Shown here piece by piece: positions 23,170 through 34,868 of a stretch of DNA of 64,000 nt. Below the pieces are notes generated by a model. It saw only the letters and a program-made list of their open reading frames with translations. It ran no database searches and had not been told where the DNA came from. Each line of letters opens with the position of its first letter. Position 1 is the first letter of the stretch. Origin of the DNA: Daldinia sp. FL1419 (taxonomy: Eukaryota; Ascomycota; Sordariomycetes; Xylariales; Hypoxylaceae); NCBI GenBank assembly GCA_025201765.1, contig MU623343.1, positions 62,001 through 126,000 of the forward strand, read 5' to 3'. The translations under genes were made by a program, and so were the position numbers.

Positions 23170-25874
23170 ATTAGAAAGTTGAGTCAGATCGAAGACAGCA
23201 GGGCTTTAGTCTAAGATGGGCTTAAGGGCAATCTCCGGAATTAGGTATGGAGTTTAATGGGGACCCGACTGTCAGGTCATGATATCATGGCTCATTGTAT
23301 TCTTGTATTCTTGCATTCTTGGGTTATTCTTGGTTTCACTAGCCCAAGCGTATCAAGATGGCGCCGGCAGATGTGGAATTCCAAGATGCTACAAGTTCCG
23401 AGACGGGGTTCAAAATTCAATTCTTCATACCAATTTCTACCAATTTTTACTCCCTTTTCGTATTACGAGCCCAGAGTTTCGGGTTGAGAAGGCAAGTATT
23501 TCAGACAACGCTAAGTGATGAAAAAATAAAATAAGAAAAAGGTCGAGTTTTATTGCCAAGATAGGGAACAAATGCATTTCGATTTTCGATATTAAATTCC
23601 TTGGTCGATATAGTCCCATTTGTTATATGTGCATTTGATACATTGGATACGCTTGATATTCCACCCAAAATGTGAAATAAATGCGCGTACCTTCGAATAC
23701 GTACATTAGTCCAGGTACCCGATAACACAAGATAAGACAGGTTCGAAATGGATCACTAAATTGGGAAAGATACATCACGTCATGTACCTCTTATGCAGTA
23801 ACGCGCATAATTAACCTCTGGTTGCATTGCCAAGGTGGTATGAAGTTGAAGTACTCGATTTGATTGGTCAGACGCGCTCTTTAAGCATAACAAAGGAGAA
23901 AGTCGCGGTGACGCGCTCTCGCGTTCCAATCGCTTCTTCTCATCTCCTAATTCTCAAACACCTTACAGCACGTACGCGCGACCTTGGGGACCAATCATTT
24001 TTACCTTACCTCGCCAATTTTAAACACTCGTACGGATCCGTACCATCTTCAGCTGTCGTTCTACACAGTTCAATAGAGCTGAAAAGAAAGAGAAAAAAAA
24101 AAGAGGGAAGAATTTTTGGGAATACACTAAAACCAAGTACGACGCGGCCCTTTCAAGTCCGAGTCCCAAGTTTCCATCGTTAGCGTCAAGTTAGGTACCT
24201 ACACCTTAAGACCTTAAGGACTCGTTTGCTTCAAACATTCCTGGGGTTGTTTTACTCCGCCTTTTGCCCTCGTTCTCCTTCGGCTTTCCAAGGCTTCTTA
24301 TCTCATAAGTTGCAACCACCACAACCCGTCATTAATAGGTCATCATAATTCTATAACCTATTGATATCTGATATTTTTCTGCGCTATTACGGTAAACAAA
24401 TCAGACCAAGCTGACAAGCTGACAACCTTCAAACGACTCCAACAAACGGAGGGAGATCTTCCTACAATTACGAGCATATCGTTCGCAATTTATCTTGCAC
24501 AGCCCGTTGTAATTGGGTACGGTTCGCATGCAATCGCAAAGCACAAGAGGAAGAAAAAAAAAAAAGACCTAAAAAGAGGACAGGGTTCTGGCCTGCTTCA
24601 AGACCGCATAACCATCAAAAATTGACCAACCATAGCACGTGCGGAAGCACATCTTGCAATTCCCCCACTTCGTAGAAACTAGGATTTTTTGGTCGACACT
24701 CCTTGTGCAAACCCCTGCAAGAATTGGGTTTGGCAGCAAGTCTTGTAACCTAGGCAAGTGTTGTGTGCTTTTGTTTTAAAACCAAAACCTTGCAGCTGCC
24801 TTGTTACCTTGGTTAGCACTTGCCATGGTCGTGTCAGCCCACGACTCTAGCGACTCTAGCGACTCTACCCAGGTAGGTTCCATCATCCAATCCTATTCTA
24901 CATTTTAACCTCCACCTACTTCCAACCTATTACCTCCAATTACCTCCAGTTACCTCCATCTTCCCTTCCGCATATCCCAAGAGCGGGTCTACCTAAGTGG
25001 ATCTCTTGCTGAGTTGGCGTTCTGATTTCTGCCAATCCCAGCTTGCTCTATGCCACTTCCATTAACCCTATTCGGTCTTCGAGCTTGTCCCTGGTCCTAG
25101 TTCAATCTATTCTCTGCCTTCTCTGCGTGCCGACCCTGCTGTTCTGCTGCCCTGCAATGCTGCAAGCTGCAGCCTTTACATAGTACAATTTTGAGACACA
25201 CCATACACCACACACCATACACCACACCCTACACCCTCCACCCTCTCTTCGAACTTCTCTCGTTATTTTGTGCTGGTCGGTCTTGCTCAACCATAGTACC
25301 CATTACTTGCACCTTTGTAACGCCCGCATAGCCAGCAACAACCTAGTCGAGGTCACCGGCAGACCATTCAGTATCTCGATCCCCCACGAACCGGCTATCA
25401 ATCTCCCTTCCACCCCCTCTTCTTTCTCCATCACCTTCCCTCCCATCCTATCTATCTTATCCATCCCATCCATCAACAAACTTTACCCATTACTTACTAT
25501 CTACGATATCAATGACAGCATTAAAACGACTATTGTGTATATCGTTATTTGAACTCTACGACAGCGGTTCACTTTTGAGACCTTCTATGCTCTAGGCACG
25601 TCAAGTGCCTGATACCTGGCGCGCCACAAGCAACCCTTGCTTCGTGGCTCCACAGCTAATTAAAGTCGCCCACCGTGAGTTCTCTCTTGAGTACTAGATC
25701 GTTCCATTTTCACCAATCTCTCAATCGTTACGCAGTCCAAGAAGCGGGAACGAAGAGCAAGAACTCCCACAAGGAATATACATTAAGTCATACATCAATC
25801 ATATCAAAACCCTAACCAGCATCTATAGCAAACACAATATAACTGAGCGACGATCAAAAACTGAGGAGGCCAAT
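23170..25874. other. Intergenic region and probable long 5' UTR of the forkhead gene
   Basis: No gene is recognised in 2.7 kb. Repeats include three copies of GCGACTCTA-like units near 24843-24868, repeated TTACCTCC units at about 24926-24957, and CACCATACAC/CCACACC repeats at 25197-25237. From about 25.3 kb the plus strand is strongly pyrimidine-rich (CT), typical of fungal core promoters and leaders. A possible 5' UTR intron runs from GTGAGT at 25676 to CAG at 25735, but this is weak without transcript data. Confidence 0.5.
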
Positions 25875-28109
25875 ATGGTCAAACCATCGCTTCTATCGGC
25901 CAGCTCTGAGCCGCTTCACATATTTCAAGATGACTACCTGGACCAACCGGCCCCATCTATCAGCCGGGCACCGATGCCCTCGGTTAACAAGCAGCACTCT
26001 CCTCGCCGGGCTTTGCAAAGTTCAAGTGGCAACGTAATATTTAATCCGCCTAATGCGCACGCGAAACAGCACTCACCGTTCAAGCCGACCGGGCGCACCG
26101 TTTCTTCCCCGTTGACACCGCTCAGATCGCATGGCAGCAAGCTCAATGCGGTATCGATACTACCGCCGGCCTCGCACGGACAGACAACCGATTCGATGCA
26201 AAAGAAACAACCATTGATGTCGAGGTTCAAGACGGTCGTGCAAAAGCCGCCGGTGGATGCAAACCTAGGTTACGGAAAAGAGAACGTTCAGCCTATGATA
26301 TATCCCGCGCCGCCGCCTTTCAATTTTAACGTAGAGAATTTCTATCAGAGTGCTCCACCGAGGAAGCGAGCATTACTCGAGGCCGCCCCAATTCAAGACT
26401 CGAGACCCGCGAAGAAGAGCAAGCTGGAAGAGTCTCCCTTACCGACACCCGATTCTTTCCCTACTATTGAGGATACTGGCGCGAAACCTTCATACAGCTA
26501 TGCTCAACTAATTGGAATGGCAATTCTACGCGCACCTCAAAGGCGGCTTACACTCTCGCAGATCTACAAGTGGATTTCAGACAACTTTTCTTTCTATAGC
26601 GCCCAAGACGCAGGTTGGCAAAACAGCATTAGGCATAACCTGTCTCTCAATAAGGCTTTTATTAAACAGGAACGGCCAAAGGACGACCCGGGCAAGGGGA
26701 ATTACTGGGCCATCGAGCCTGGGATGGAGCATCAATTTATGAGAGAGAAGTTGGGCAAGAAACCTACGACGAACGTGGGAAATCCCCCTTTCATGTCTGG
26801 TCGGGTTGAACCCCGGCGTATTGAGCCTGCTCTACCTCCGTTACTCCCTGTACAACCGAGCCCGTATATTCACGATTCGATGGCATCACAAGACCCGGGT
26901 CAAGCAGCACCTGAAGTCTCGTCTGATGCCACTATTCCGTTATCTGATAATGTCGGACCAGAAGAGCAACCGGACAAGAGCCAGGAGCAAAGTCAGCCCC
27001 TAGATAGTGGCTCATATTCTCCTCTCCCTCCCGCAATACATTCGTCACCTCCTATTCCTCGTCGCATTGAAGCTCGGAGCAATACCCCGCCTCCGATTAG
27101 GAGAGAGCCTCCTTCATCTGGCCCGCATAAGCGTGGTCACGGGCGTAAGTACGCTTCGATGGATGCGTGTATGGATGATAGTGGATATATCTCATCTTTG
27201 GAGTCGTCGGCTATGCGCCCCAAAGGTAACCGAATTCTTAGTTCGGGAACAGACCGCCCTCGAATCAAGCGAGGACGAGCTGAAGAAGAGATTGCGCGCC
27301 TTCGCGCCTCATCCTATGATAGCCCTACTAAGGGACGTCCTTACGAGTTTGCCCCTCCCTCTTCGTCACCGCTAAGACGGGCAAACGGCACTGGTCAGAT
27401 GTTACCTCCCTTGACCCCTGCCGTTAAAATCAAGCCCCCCCCGAAGCCACCCGCTTCTGTCTCGCCCAACACGAACCTACGCATACATAGGGACAATGTC
27501 CGGTCTATGCTGAATTCGCCCCTTCGCCGTGTCAGCACTATAAGCGAGGACACAATCCCGTGGAGTCCCGCGTTCCAAATTGACGACTCGCTGTTCAACT
27601 TCAACGACTTCGTCACCGACTCTGCTGAGTTTGACATATACCAAGATCAGACCTTGGATCCATTCTTCGGTGCTGCGGATAATGGTTCACCGCTAAAGCG
27701 GTCCGCCAGGAGGGGCCGCCTTGACCGATCTATATCCACTAGTGTTCTTGGTGACCTTACAAACTCTGCGTCGAAAAGATCAATCACGTCGGCCCCTTTG
27801 CTAAAAGCGCCTGCTTCAGCAACCCCCTTATCGTATGAAACCCCAAGTAAGGTGTTTGAAGACATGTCTTCCCCCAGTAAGATATTCCTGCAGTCCCCTT
27901 CGAAGAACGCTTCCCCTACCAAGAATAGCTGGGTGGGCCTGGAGGACTTCTGCACTTCTCAATTCTTCGAGGACGAGACGGATGAAGGTACGGGTATTGA
28001 TATCCTCCAGGGCTTTGAGAAAATCGGTGGTAGCCAGCCTCGCGGCCTAGCCTCCGCATCCAAATCCTCAAAGCCGGCTTTAGGTCGTAGTTTTACGACT
28101 AAATTTTAA
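25875..28109 (+). CDS. Forkhead transcription factor, Sep1/Hcm1 type
   Basis: Single-exon gene of 744 aa. The forkhead winged-helix DNA-binding domain spans about residues 204-292, from KPSYSYAQLIGMAIL through LTLSQIYKWISDNFSFY, the recognition helix WQNSIRHNLSLNKAFIKQE and the wing GKGNYWAIEPG. No FHA domain is seen before it, so it resembles S. pombe Sep1 and yeast Hcm1 (periodic transcription, septation, S-phase genes) rather than Fkh1/Fkh2. A nuclear-localisation-like KKSKLEES and RKRALLE precede the domain. The rest is disordered and Ser/Pro-rich with many S/T-P sites, for example SPLTPL, NTPPP and SSPLRR, suitable for cyclin-dependent kinase. A conserved-looking acidic segment (DDSLFNFNDFVTDSAEFDIY) may be an activation region. 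The role is inferred from the family. Confidence 0.9.
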   Translation: MVKPSLLSASSEPLHIFQDDYLDQPAPSISRAPMPSVNKQHSPRRALQSSSGNVIFNPPNAHAKQHSPFKPTGRTVSSPLTPLRSHGSKLNAVSILPPASHGQTTDSMQKKQPLMSRFKTVVQKPPVDANLGYGKENVQPMIYPAPPPFNFNVENFYQSAPPRKRALLEAAPIQDSRPAKKSKLEESPLPTPDSFPTIEDTGAKPSYSYAQLIGMAILRAPQRRLTLSQIYKWISDNFSFYSAQDAGWQNSIRHNLSLNKAFIKQERPKDDPGKGNYWAIEPGMEHQFMREKLGKKPTTNVGNPPFMSGRVEPRRIEPALPPLLPVQPSPYIHDSMASQDPGQAAPEVSSDATIPLSDNVGPEEQPDKSQEQSQPLDSGSYSPLPPAIHSSPPIPRRIEARSNTPPPIRREPPSSGPHKRGHGRKYASMDACMDDSGYISSLESSAMRPKGNRILSSGTDRPRIKRGRAEEEIARLRASSYDSPTKGRPYEFAPPSSSPLRRANGTGQMLPPLTPAVKIKPPPKPPASVSPNTNLRIHRDNVRSMLNSPLRRVSTISEDTIPWSPAFQIDDSLFNFNDFVTDSAEFDIYQDQTLDPFFGAADNGSPLKRSARRGRLDRSISTSVLGDLTNSASKRSITSAPLLKAPASATPLSYETPSKVFEDMSSPSKIFLQSPSKNASPTKNSWVGLEDFCTSQFFEDETDEGTGIDILQGFEKIGGSQPRGLASASKSSKPALGRSFTTKF

Positions 28110-29645
28110 CGCGCCTGCGCTACACCCTCAGGCGTGGCCTATCACATTGACGATGATTACGAATAATGACCTCATTGCATCCCGGATATATCGATTCGAT
28201 TGCGTTGAATACGCTGCCCACCATCGATGAATATAGACCTTTTCGCCTACCTTCTCACCCCGCGGCTGGCGTTCATGCCTATTGTTTGATATCATAATGA
28301 CGACACGTGTCAAGTACATATTTCACCACAACGCCTACATGATGAGATCTGGATTTTCTCATTTTTTGCTTTGGTTTTGTCTGGCGCAGATGCGGGATAG
28401 ACCCATTTTACAGTCTCCCCTATACATGCGCGCCCTTTAGCCTATGATCTTTAGTGGATATGCAGAAGCATGCGATAAGGCGTTGGTTGGATGGAATGTA
28501 CTTTGAAAGGAAGGAAGGTGGGGAAACCATGGAAACGTACTGAGGCATAGTACCTCGGGAGGAGTTTTTTGCGCGTTGGAGAGGGCCCGTCCTCGGTTGA
28601 GACAGGATACGTCGCTCTAGTGGTAATTTTTATTTTTTGCTCTTTCTGTTTGCGAGGATGGATGGATGGCAGGGACAACCCACATGTATGGGGAATAAGT
28701 ATTGGAGTTCAGGGGGAGGTTCATCTTGCGATGCGTTTTCTATACTCGGTCGGGTACACTCCCCTATGTAGTACTCTTGGTCCGGACTTATGCCGTAACT
28801 TCGGCTTGCTCTATCTTATCTGAAAGAGTTTTGATCGTCAACCCTCGATTCATCTGATGTCTCGTTGCTATGGTGACTTGTGCGTGTCATAGAATATGTT
28901 TGCATGCAATGGTAGATCACTGTACTTGGCTGATATGGTAACGATACAATGACATCAAAACGGCGCCCCTTGAAATTCATATATGGCCACCTACCTAGGT
29001 AGTAGGTCTCTTGGGGATGGGTGCGTGCAATACGTGTATTTACGATGGGGGTATCAATCGGTGTGTTTTTATCCTCGATGTAAGAGCTACTACAAGTATT
29101 ACATCGGCCTACCGTGACTCAAAAAAGAATCCGCGAAGAAAGCCCTAGTCTATCGTAGGAAAGGGGGGAGGGGTGGGTTTGACCACCGGATTTCCCTGAG
29201 CGCCCCGTTTAGCCAGTCCCAAAAAGATGTTTGCGTAGTTGACATGAACGCCTTGTCCTTCTTGCTTCCTCCTTGCTCTCTCGCTCCGGATATTTTCAGT
29301 GCTCGCTCGCTTTGCCCTGCTCTCTCTGGCTTTCCTTGACGTTCCTTCTCTTGGCTTATCCGTGGTGTTTTGCTATTACGACCTCCGCTCCCTCCTTAAT
29401 AGTGGTTGGTTAGTTAGATATTCCCGCCTCGGCCTTGATCAGCCCTTGTCCGGATTCTATGCGTGTCCTATGCCCGCCCGCCTTCCTGCCCTCCTATGCA
29501 TGTTCCTAATATGTTCCGTATTCGTCCACGCGGCCCGTCATGCCCGTCTTTCTCTTTCTCCGGACCCGGCGTCGTTGTCATGGTTACTGTTCTTGTTGTC
29601 GCTGTCGGACGGAGGGTCCCAAATTAATGATATCGGCTTTAATAC
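28110..29645. other. Intergenic region between convergent genes
   Basis: 3' flanks of the forkhead gene (+) and Atg101 (-). A CCTAGGTAGTAGG repeat lies at about 28993-29006. The open frames at 28569-28823 and 29299-29649 encode Leu/Phe/Cys-rich strings without family resemblance and are read as chance. Confidence 0.5.
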
Positions 29646-30677
29646 CTAGTATATACCGATGCGGGCAGCCCAGCTGGCGTCCTTTTGGTTGACGTTGATC
29701 TGGTAGGGGAATGGGTTGGCTTCACTGGTTGTTATGGGCGGGATGTGGTCCTTGTAGTTGTTGACTGAGGTTACGATCTTCATAACGGTCGTTAGGAGCG
29801 TTTGTTCCATGGCTTTGCGGACTTTAGCGCGTTCTGTGTGGCTTGGGTGTTAGTGGGTATGGTCTTTGCTTATATATGTTCATTCGTAAAGGAGGGGGGG
29901 ATAAGGGGTAGATAGCTAGATTAAGAAGATAGGATAAAGGGCGAAGGAAGGGAAGAGAGGGAAACAAACCACTCTCTGTGCGCGGCTCTGCTACGGTGAC
30001 CTTCACGGTCCACGATTCCCAGCACACCTCCTCGTCGCCGCTACCGTAGGGGAGGTACCAAGTCTTGCGGCGCTTCTTCTCGAAGAACTGGACCGAGATA
30101 TTACCACGGCCGCCAGCGCTGCGGTGGGAATGGGTATGTGTTCGTTCGGCGTCGAGCTCGCGCGCCAGTTCCGCGGCACGCTTCTCAATCATGGTATCTA
30201 GCTCGGCATCTTCGACGTACGGCAGCGTGATATCGAGGACCTCGCGCGAGCGCGGTAGTAGCGACGGGAAGAATCGGTGGAAGAATATGGTATGTAGGAT
30301 TCCTGCGTTGGGAGTTCTACGCGTTAGCCTTCGCCCGGGGTTATATAGGAGGGATTATATTTTAAAAGGCACGTAGATCTGTGGGGAGACGCGGAAGGTG
30401 GATTTGGAATATGGGGATTCGCGCTTCGTGGATGATGACGGATGGGCGGATGGGCGGATGGACGGGTGGACTGATAGACGGATAGACGAGGGGAGTGGTG
30501 ATGATAGGTAGAAGACGACAACGATGACGGTCGCGGGGCATTTGATTGGATGCATGTTCAATTTTTCTTCTTCCTTTTTTTTATTTTATTTTTATAAATA
30601 CCTCTTACTACGTCGCGAACGGAAGCCGGATCAGCAAAAGCCTCGAGGATAAATTCTTGGGGTTTCTGTTGCTCCAT
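29646..30677 (-). CDS. ATG101: Autophagy-related protein 101 (HORMA-domain subunit of the Atg1 complex)
   Basis: Exons on the minus strand are 30677..30602, 30302..29970 and 29833..29646, giving 198 aa, the usual Atg101 length. The introns are 299 and 136 bp, both phase 1, with donors GTATTT and GTTTGT (both weaker than consensus) and acceptors CGCAG and ACACAG. The spliced protein runs MEQQKPQEFILEAFADPAS, VVRGILHTIFFHRFFPSL, ELDTMIEKRAAELARELD, VQFFEKKRRKTWY and EEVCWESWTVKV, and ends QINVNQKDASWAARIGIY. Together these cover the HORMA fold from end to end. Atg101 stabilises Atg13 and recruits downstream factors at autophagy initiation in fungi that lack the budding-yeast Atg29-Atg31 arrangement. 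It is divergent with PEX3 (about 0.9 kb apart). Confidence 0.93.
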
Positions 30678-31570
30678 GATATAAATTTATGAGTTGAGGA
30701 TGGTTCTATGTTGGAAGAAAGTTTAGGGACTTGTTGACCTTCCGGAGACCGTCTATCAGCAGACGCCGGCACGATGAATGGAGGATCATCTGTCTGATGC
30801 GTTTTTGATGGAGGGGTCCCCGACAAAGGGGGCTGAGCCGGAGAGGGGAAAGACCTGGAACGTGGGGTGAAAATGCACTGGAACTTGCCTTAGGTACCTT
30901 CATTCCATACCTACCTGGAACCGTGTACATATGTAGGTACCTAGGTAGGTAACCTCATGCGTCATAACAGCCACAACTCATCTTTTTGTCTTGTGGCTTC
31001 CCAGATTATCATGTACGTAGCACCTAAAACCCCACAAACTCCCCTGTCGTTAACCTTTTTAGCACCTCTTAGGTGATCTTAGCCTTTAATGTACAATACG
31101 GTAGGTTACAATAGGTACCTATCTAAAAGTAGGCTAGCCGCAAGGACTGCATGTAGTGTATGTAATCAGGCGTCTATCTTATCGATTTATCAATTTTGGT
31201 TAGGTAAGATTTAGGTACCTTTTACCCTTCTCTAGGTACTCCTACCGTGTTGAACAACTCGCGCGCTTGGGCCGAGGCACACGTCAGAACCGAACTTTAT
31301 TAACAGTACCTAACTACCTAATTTCCAGGTGAAAGGGCTGGCTGCAGGTTGGCTGCATACCTCAACTTAAAGCTCACCCCCCCTCAAAAGCGTTCCAATG
31401 CAAGCTTTCTAAATGGTAAACTAAAAGTCAACTGGTCAATGCTAAATTTCAAGTTGCAAGAAATATCCATATCAAAAGTCCGAAGCTAAAAACGGGAGAA
31501 ACCCTTCCAAAACACCGCTGATTCTATTTCTGAGGCCTCTCATCCCCCGAATCTTCCTCAGGGGCCCAGC
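30678..31570. other. Divergent promoter region of ATG101 and PEX3
   Basis: 893 bp between two divergent starts. A TAGGTACCTAGGTAGG repeat lies at 30933-30951 and further short TAGGTACC copies occur at about 31112 and 31212. No gene is recognised. Confidence 0.5.
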
Positions 31571-33341
31571 ATGATATCAGCTACACGGCGATGGTTCCGC
31601 CGTAACAGAACTCCGATAGCCATTGGCGCCGGTGTCGTTGGTGCTGGCTACCTGGCTACTCAATATGTCTTGAATAAGATTAACGACGCGCGCGAGCGCA
31701 TGAGTAGCGATCGCATCGCGAAAGAGAAGTAAGACCGCGTTTCTCACAGCCTCCTTCGAAAACCCGCGAGTGGATTTCCTAATAATCTTGTAGCCTCCGA
31801 CGACGTTTTGAGCAGAACCAGGAAGATTGTACTTTTACGGTCTTAGCGCTATTGCCGACTGCGACGACAAACATACTCGAGACTATGAACACGGAGAGGA
31901 TCACACTCGAGATCCAGCAGATGAAGGGCGGCAAGAATCTGCGTAACAATCCAGAATCTTCAGCTGCGCCTCCTAGTATCGCTGATACTACTTTAACCGA
32001 GGAGGAAGGAAAGAGTATCGCGGGCGAGAGTGGTGTGTTTACTAGTCGAATGACAGTGTCTTCGGCGTCCAATGCGGGGGATGGCGGCGAAGATGGCGGT
32101 CAGCAGTCTGCACGAAGATTGAGAAAAACGAAGAGACAATTATGGGATGACTTAACAATAAGCTGTAAGATCCCCTTGGGAACCCAATTAGAAATATGCT
32201 AATTTATTTATCTCCAGCAATAACACGTGCTTTCACTCTCATATACACGTTGGCCCTTCTTACTATGCTCACCCGAGTCCAACTAAATCTCTTGGGCCGA
32301 CGCAGTTACTTATCAAGCGTAGTATCTCTAGCAACAGGAACGGCACCGTCCACGATAAGTCTAGAAAACAACGACGATGACAACCTAGAGCACGCATATG
32401 GTAGCGATTTTGAGATAAACCGGAAATACCTGACTTTCAGCTGGTGGCTGTTGCACCGAGGTTGGGTTGAAATTATGGAGCACGTCGAAGGTGCTGTCCG
32501 TGAAGTTTTCGGACACCTCAGTCCCCGTGACCTACTAAGCTTCGATACCTTCTCGCAGCTCACGCTTGAGGTCCGTAGAAAGATGGAGAGCAGAGGAGAA
32601 GGGGCTGATGAGTCGAGGCCAGGCGCCAAGTGGTTACCATTCCTGCTCCCCCCCACTAAGATGGAAGACTTTGTCCTCCGGGAGTCGGGTGTCATGGGTG
32701 ATAATGCCTCAACATCCGGTCAAGGGGATGGCTCATCTTCAGAAGCGACACTCCGCCGTCTCTTAGATGAGACTTCGGACCTCATTGAGTCCCCTCCTTT
32801 CACACGTGTACTAACGCTCCTCCTCGACTCCGGCTTCTCTACCCTTCTATACCAAAAGGTATTACCAGGCGCCTTCGAGACACCGAGTACGCCCTTCACT
32901 GCTCCCCCCTCTTCGGACATGAGTGCATTGGTGGGTCAGCAGGCTGCCGTGAGGGCAGCCGGCTCAAAGGCAGTCTTATTGCCCAAGATCCTATCGGTGC
33001 TCACGCGACAGGCTCACGCCATCGGCAACGGTATGCCTAATGAGTACTTACAGGAGATGGAGCAAGTACGCGATCTACAGGCTTTCGCCGCAGTTGTCTA
33101 CTCGAGCAACTGGGAGAACGAGATCCAGGACTCGGAGAACCTAGCTGCGACACGGGGCGTTGATGAAACGAACAACAACAACAACAACCTGCTTGTGCCA
33201 GAGGGCAGCAACGTGGGCCGGTTCTCGCAGACCTCTACTCTAGGCGAGGAAAGTATGGTCATGGTTGACCCGTCACAGTCACAATACTCACAAACGCAGA
33301 GCTCGTTCGAGACCGCATGGGAGCGCGCAACGGACAGATAG
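31571..33341 (+). CDS. PEX3: Peroxin-3, peroxisomal membrane protein import receptor anchor
   Basis: Exons are 31571..31728, 31794..32164 and 32218..33341, giving 550 aa. The introns are 65 bp (GTAAGA..GTAG, phase 2) and 53 bp (GTAAGA..CCAG, phase 1). Pex3 sits in the peroxisomal membrane, docks the Pex19-cargo complex and is needed for membrane protein insertion and de novo peroxisome formation. The N-terminus has the expected basic flank (ATRRWFRRNRTP), a Gly-rich membrane helix (IAIGAGVVGAGYLATQYVL), then KINDARERMSSDRIAKENLRRRFEQNQEDCTFTVLALLP, the canonical family opening. RRLRKTKRQLWDDLTI and the LTRVQLNLLGRRSYL segment follow. An Asn-rich loop (NNNNNN) and a Ser/Gln-rich C-terminal tail look lineage-specific. 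Confidence 0.95.
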
Positions 33342-33943
33342 AAGTCACGGAATAGGTGAAATGACATAGCAGGAGATGATTACTATGTGGGTTCTGGGTC
33401 TGGGCTGCTAGTGCAACTTAACTATAACGAAACAGATGTTGTTTGATTATGAATAAAGGGTGGAATAAATACGTAATGGGTTTGATTTTTTTTATGCAGA
33501 AGATACGACGACATAGCGTATGCATTACAGCTGCCGGCTCGTCAGGCAGCTTCACATAGAGGGCTACATACATGTATACACATGTATCAGTACCAGGACC
33601 ACGGACATAGAAGCTTCAAGTAGGTCTCGAATCCGTAGGGGGTTTAATGATACCATCTCCGGCTCTTAGTCTCTATCCCATTCAGTGACCGTGCCGATTC
33701 TAGATATGTCGGCTACATGTTCTCGGTTTTGGCAAAGTAACGTGTCTCTTTGGTTCTCTACCAACCCATACCTTTTTCTTTTCTCTTCTCTTCTGGGACA
33801 CTCACATATTCCCGCCGTTAATTAGTCGTTCCGCCTCTGGGCAACTATCCATAAGCTGCCTCAAGGCTAAGTCTATAAAGTCCGCTCCCTTAGAAGCCCA
33901 GAGCCAGTATTACACCACCGTTTATTTATATCGTAGCACATCA
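33342..33943. other. Intergenic region between convergent genes
   Basis: About 600 bp between the 3' ends of PEX3 (+) and the Bet5 gene (-). There is a TTTTTTT tract near 33485 and CATGTATACACATGTA near 33571. No gene is seen. Confidence 0.5.
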
Positions 33944-34868
33944 TCACATTAGGCCCCTAACGAACTTATCCAACCCCATCTCGAACATCTCATTCCGCAC
34001 GCCCTTGCCGCCTTTGTGCTCAACTGGTGAGAGTGGGTTTTTGACGACTAAGACGCGGAGATGTTAGTATGATTCTCTGAAACGCAACGCCCCTATATTC
34101 GATTGCTTATAGCCCATGCTCTCAACAACAATATCTCTATATCCAGGAACCCCCCTCCCTTGGCCCAATAATACCTAGCACGAGCCCCTCTCTTGCCTTA
34201 CCTCACCACTACACTCATCTTTCAATGACCCCTTCCCGCCGCATATTTTTTCCTAACATAATAGAAACAAGCAAAGTAGATGTAAACCAGACTTACCATA
34301 CTCGACCCACAGGTTTATATAAATCTGATGCAAAACATTGCGCATACTCAGGGCGCCGGGCTCCGTGAGCATAGCGAAGCGGAGGTTCGTCGGGGTCTCG
34401 TAGTAGTGGAGCTTGTAATGCGCGGTGCGGAAAGCGATGAAGGCGTCGTCGTCGCCGCCGAGCTTGCGAACCATGTTCCGCAGGCTGAAGACGGTGCCGA
34501 AGATCAGCTTGGCGTCATCTTCGTTCTTCTTCTTGGTGAGGGCGGCGGCGGCGGCGCTGGCTGCTGCTGTGGGAGGAGCGGCGGTTGGGGGCGCGGAGGT
34601 CGGGGCGGAAGGGGGTGCGGAGGAGGAGGAGGCGGCGACGGAGGCGATGGAGGCGGGTTGTTGAGATTGGGGACGCGAGGGCGGAGGGCTGGCGATGCTG
34701 GGTGCTGGGCGGGGGACCCAGAGCTTCGAGTATACGCACTCGGCTGCGCGGTTGGGGGTTAGTTACTGGTTACCGGTGTAGTAGATAGAGAGCTGCATGT
34801 GACAGCGTCGTCTAGACGGTCTTACTATGGCGATCGAAGATGTAAAACGAATAGACCTGTATAGGCAT
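33944..34868 (-). CDS. BET5: TRAPP complex subunit Bet5 with Ala/Ser/Pro-rich insertion
   Basis: Exons on the minus strand are 34868..34826, 34743..34297 and 34047..33944, giving 197 aa. The introns are 82 and 249 bp, both phase 1, with GTAAG donors. TRAPP tethers vesicles and activates the Rab Ypt1/Rab1; Bet5 (TRAPPC1) is a small longin-fold subunit. The start MPIQVYSFYIFDRH and TECVYSKLW are the first longin strands. Then comes an insertion of roughly 60 residues made mostly of Ala, Ser, Pro and Thr, up to KKKNEDDAK. The fold resumes with LIFGTVFSLRNMVRKL, FIAFRTAHYKLHYYETPTNL, RNVLHQIYINLWVEYVVKNPL and ends FVRGLM. The insertion is GC-rich, and its opposite strand gives a spurious Gly-rich open frame. 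Confidence 0.93.

Noticed and set aside
34328..34762. Plus-strand Gly-rich open frame of 144 codons
   Set aside because: It is the antisense of the Ala/Ser/Pro-rich insertion in the Bet5 gene; GC-rich low complexity opens several frames.
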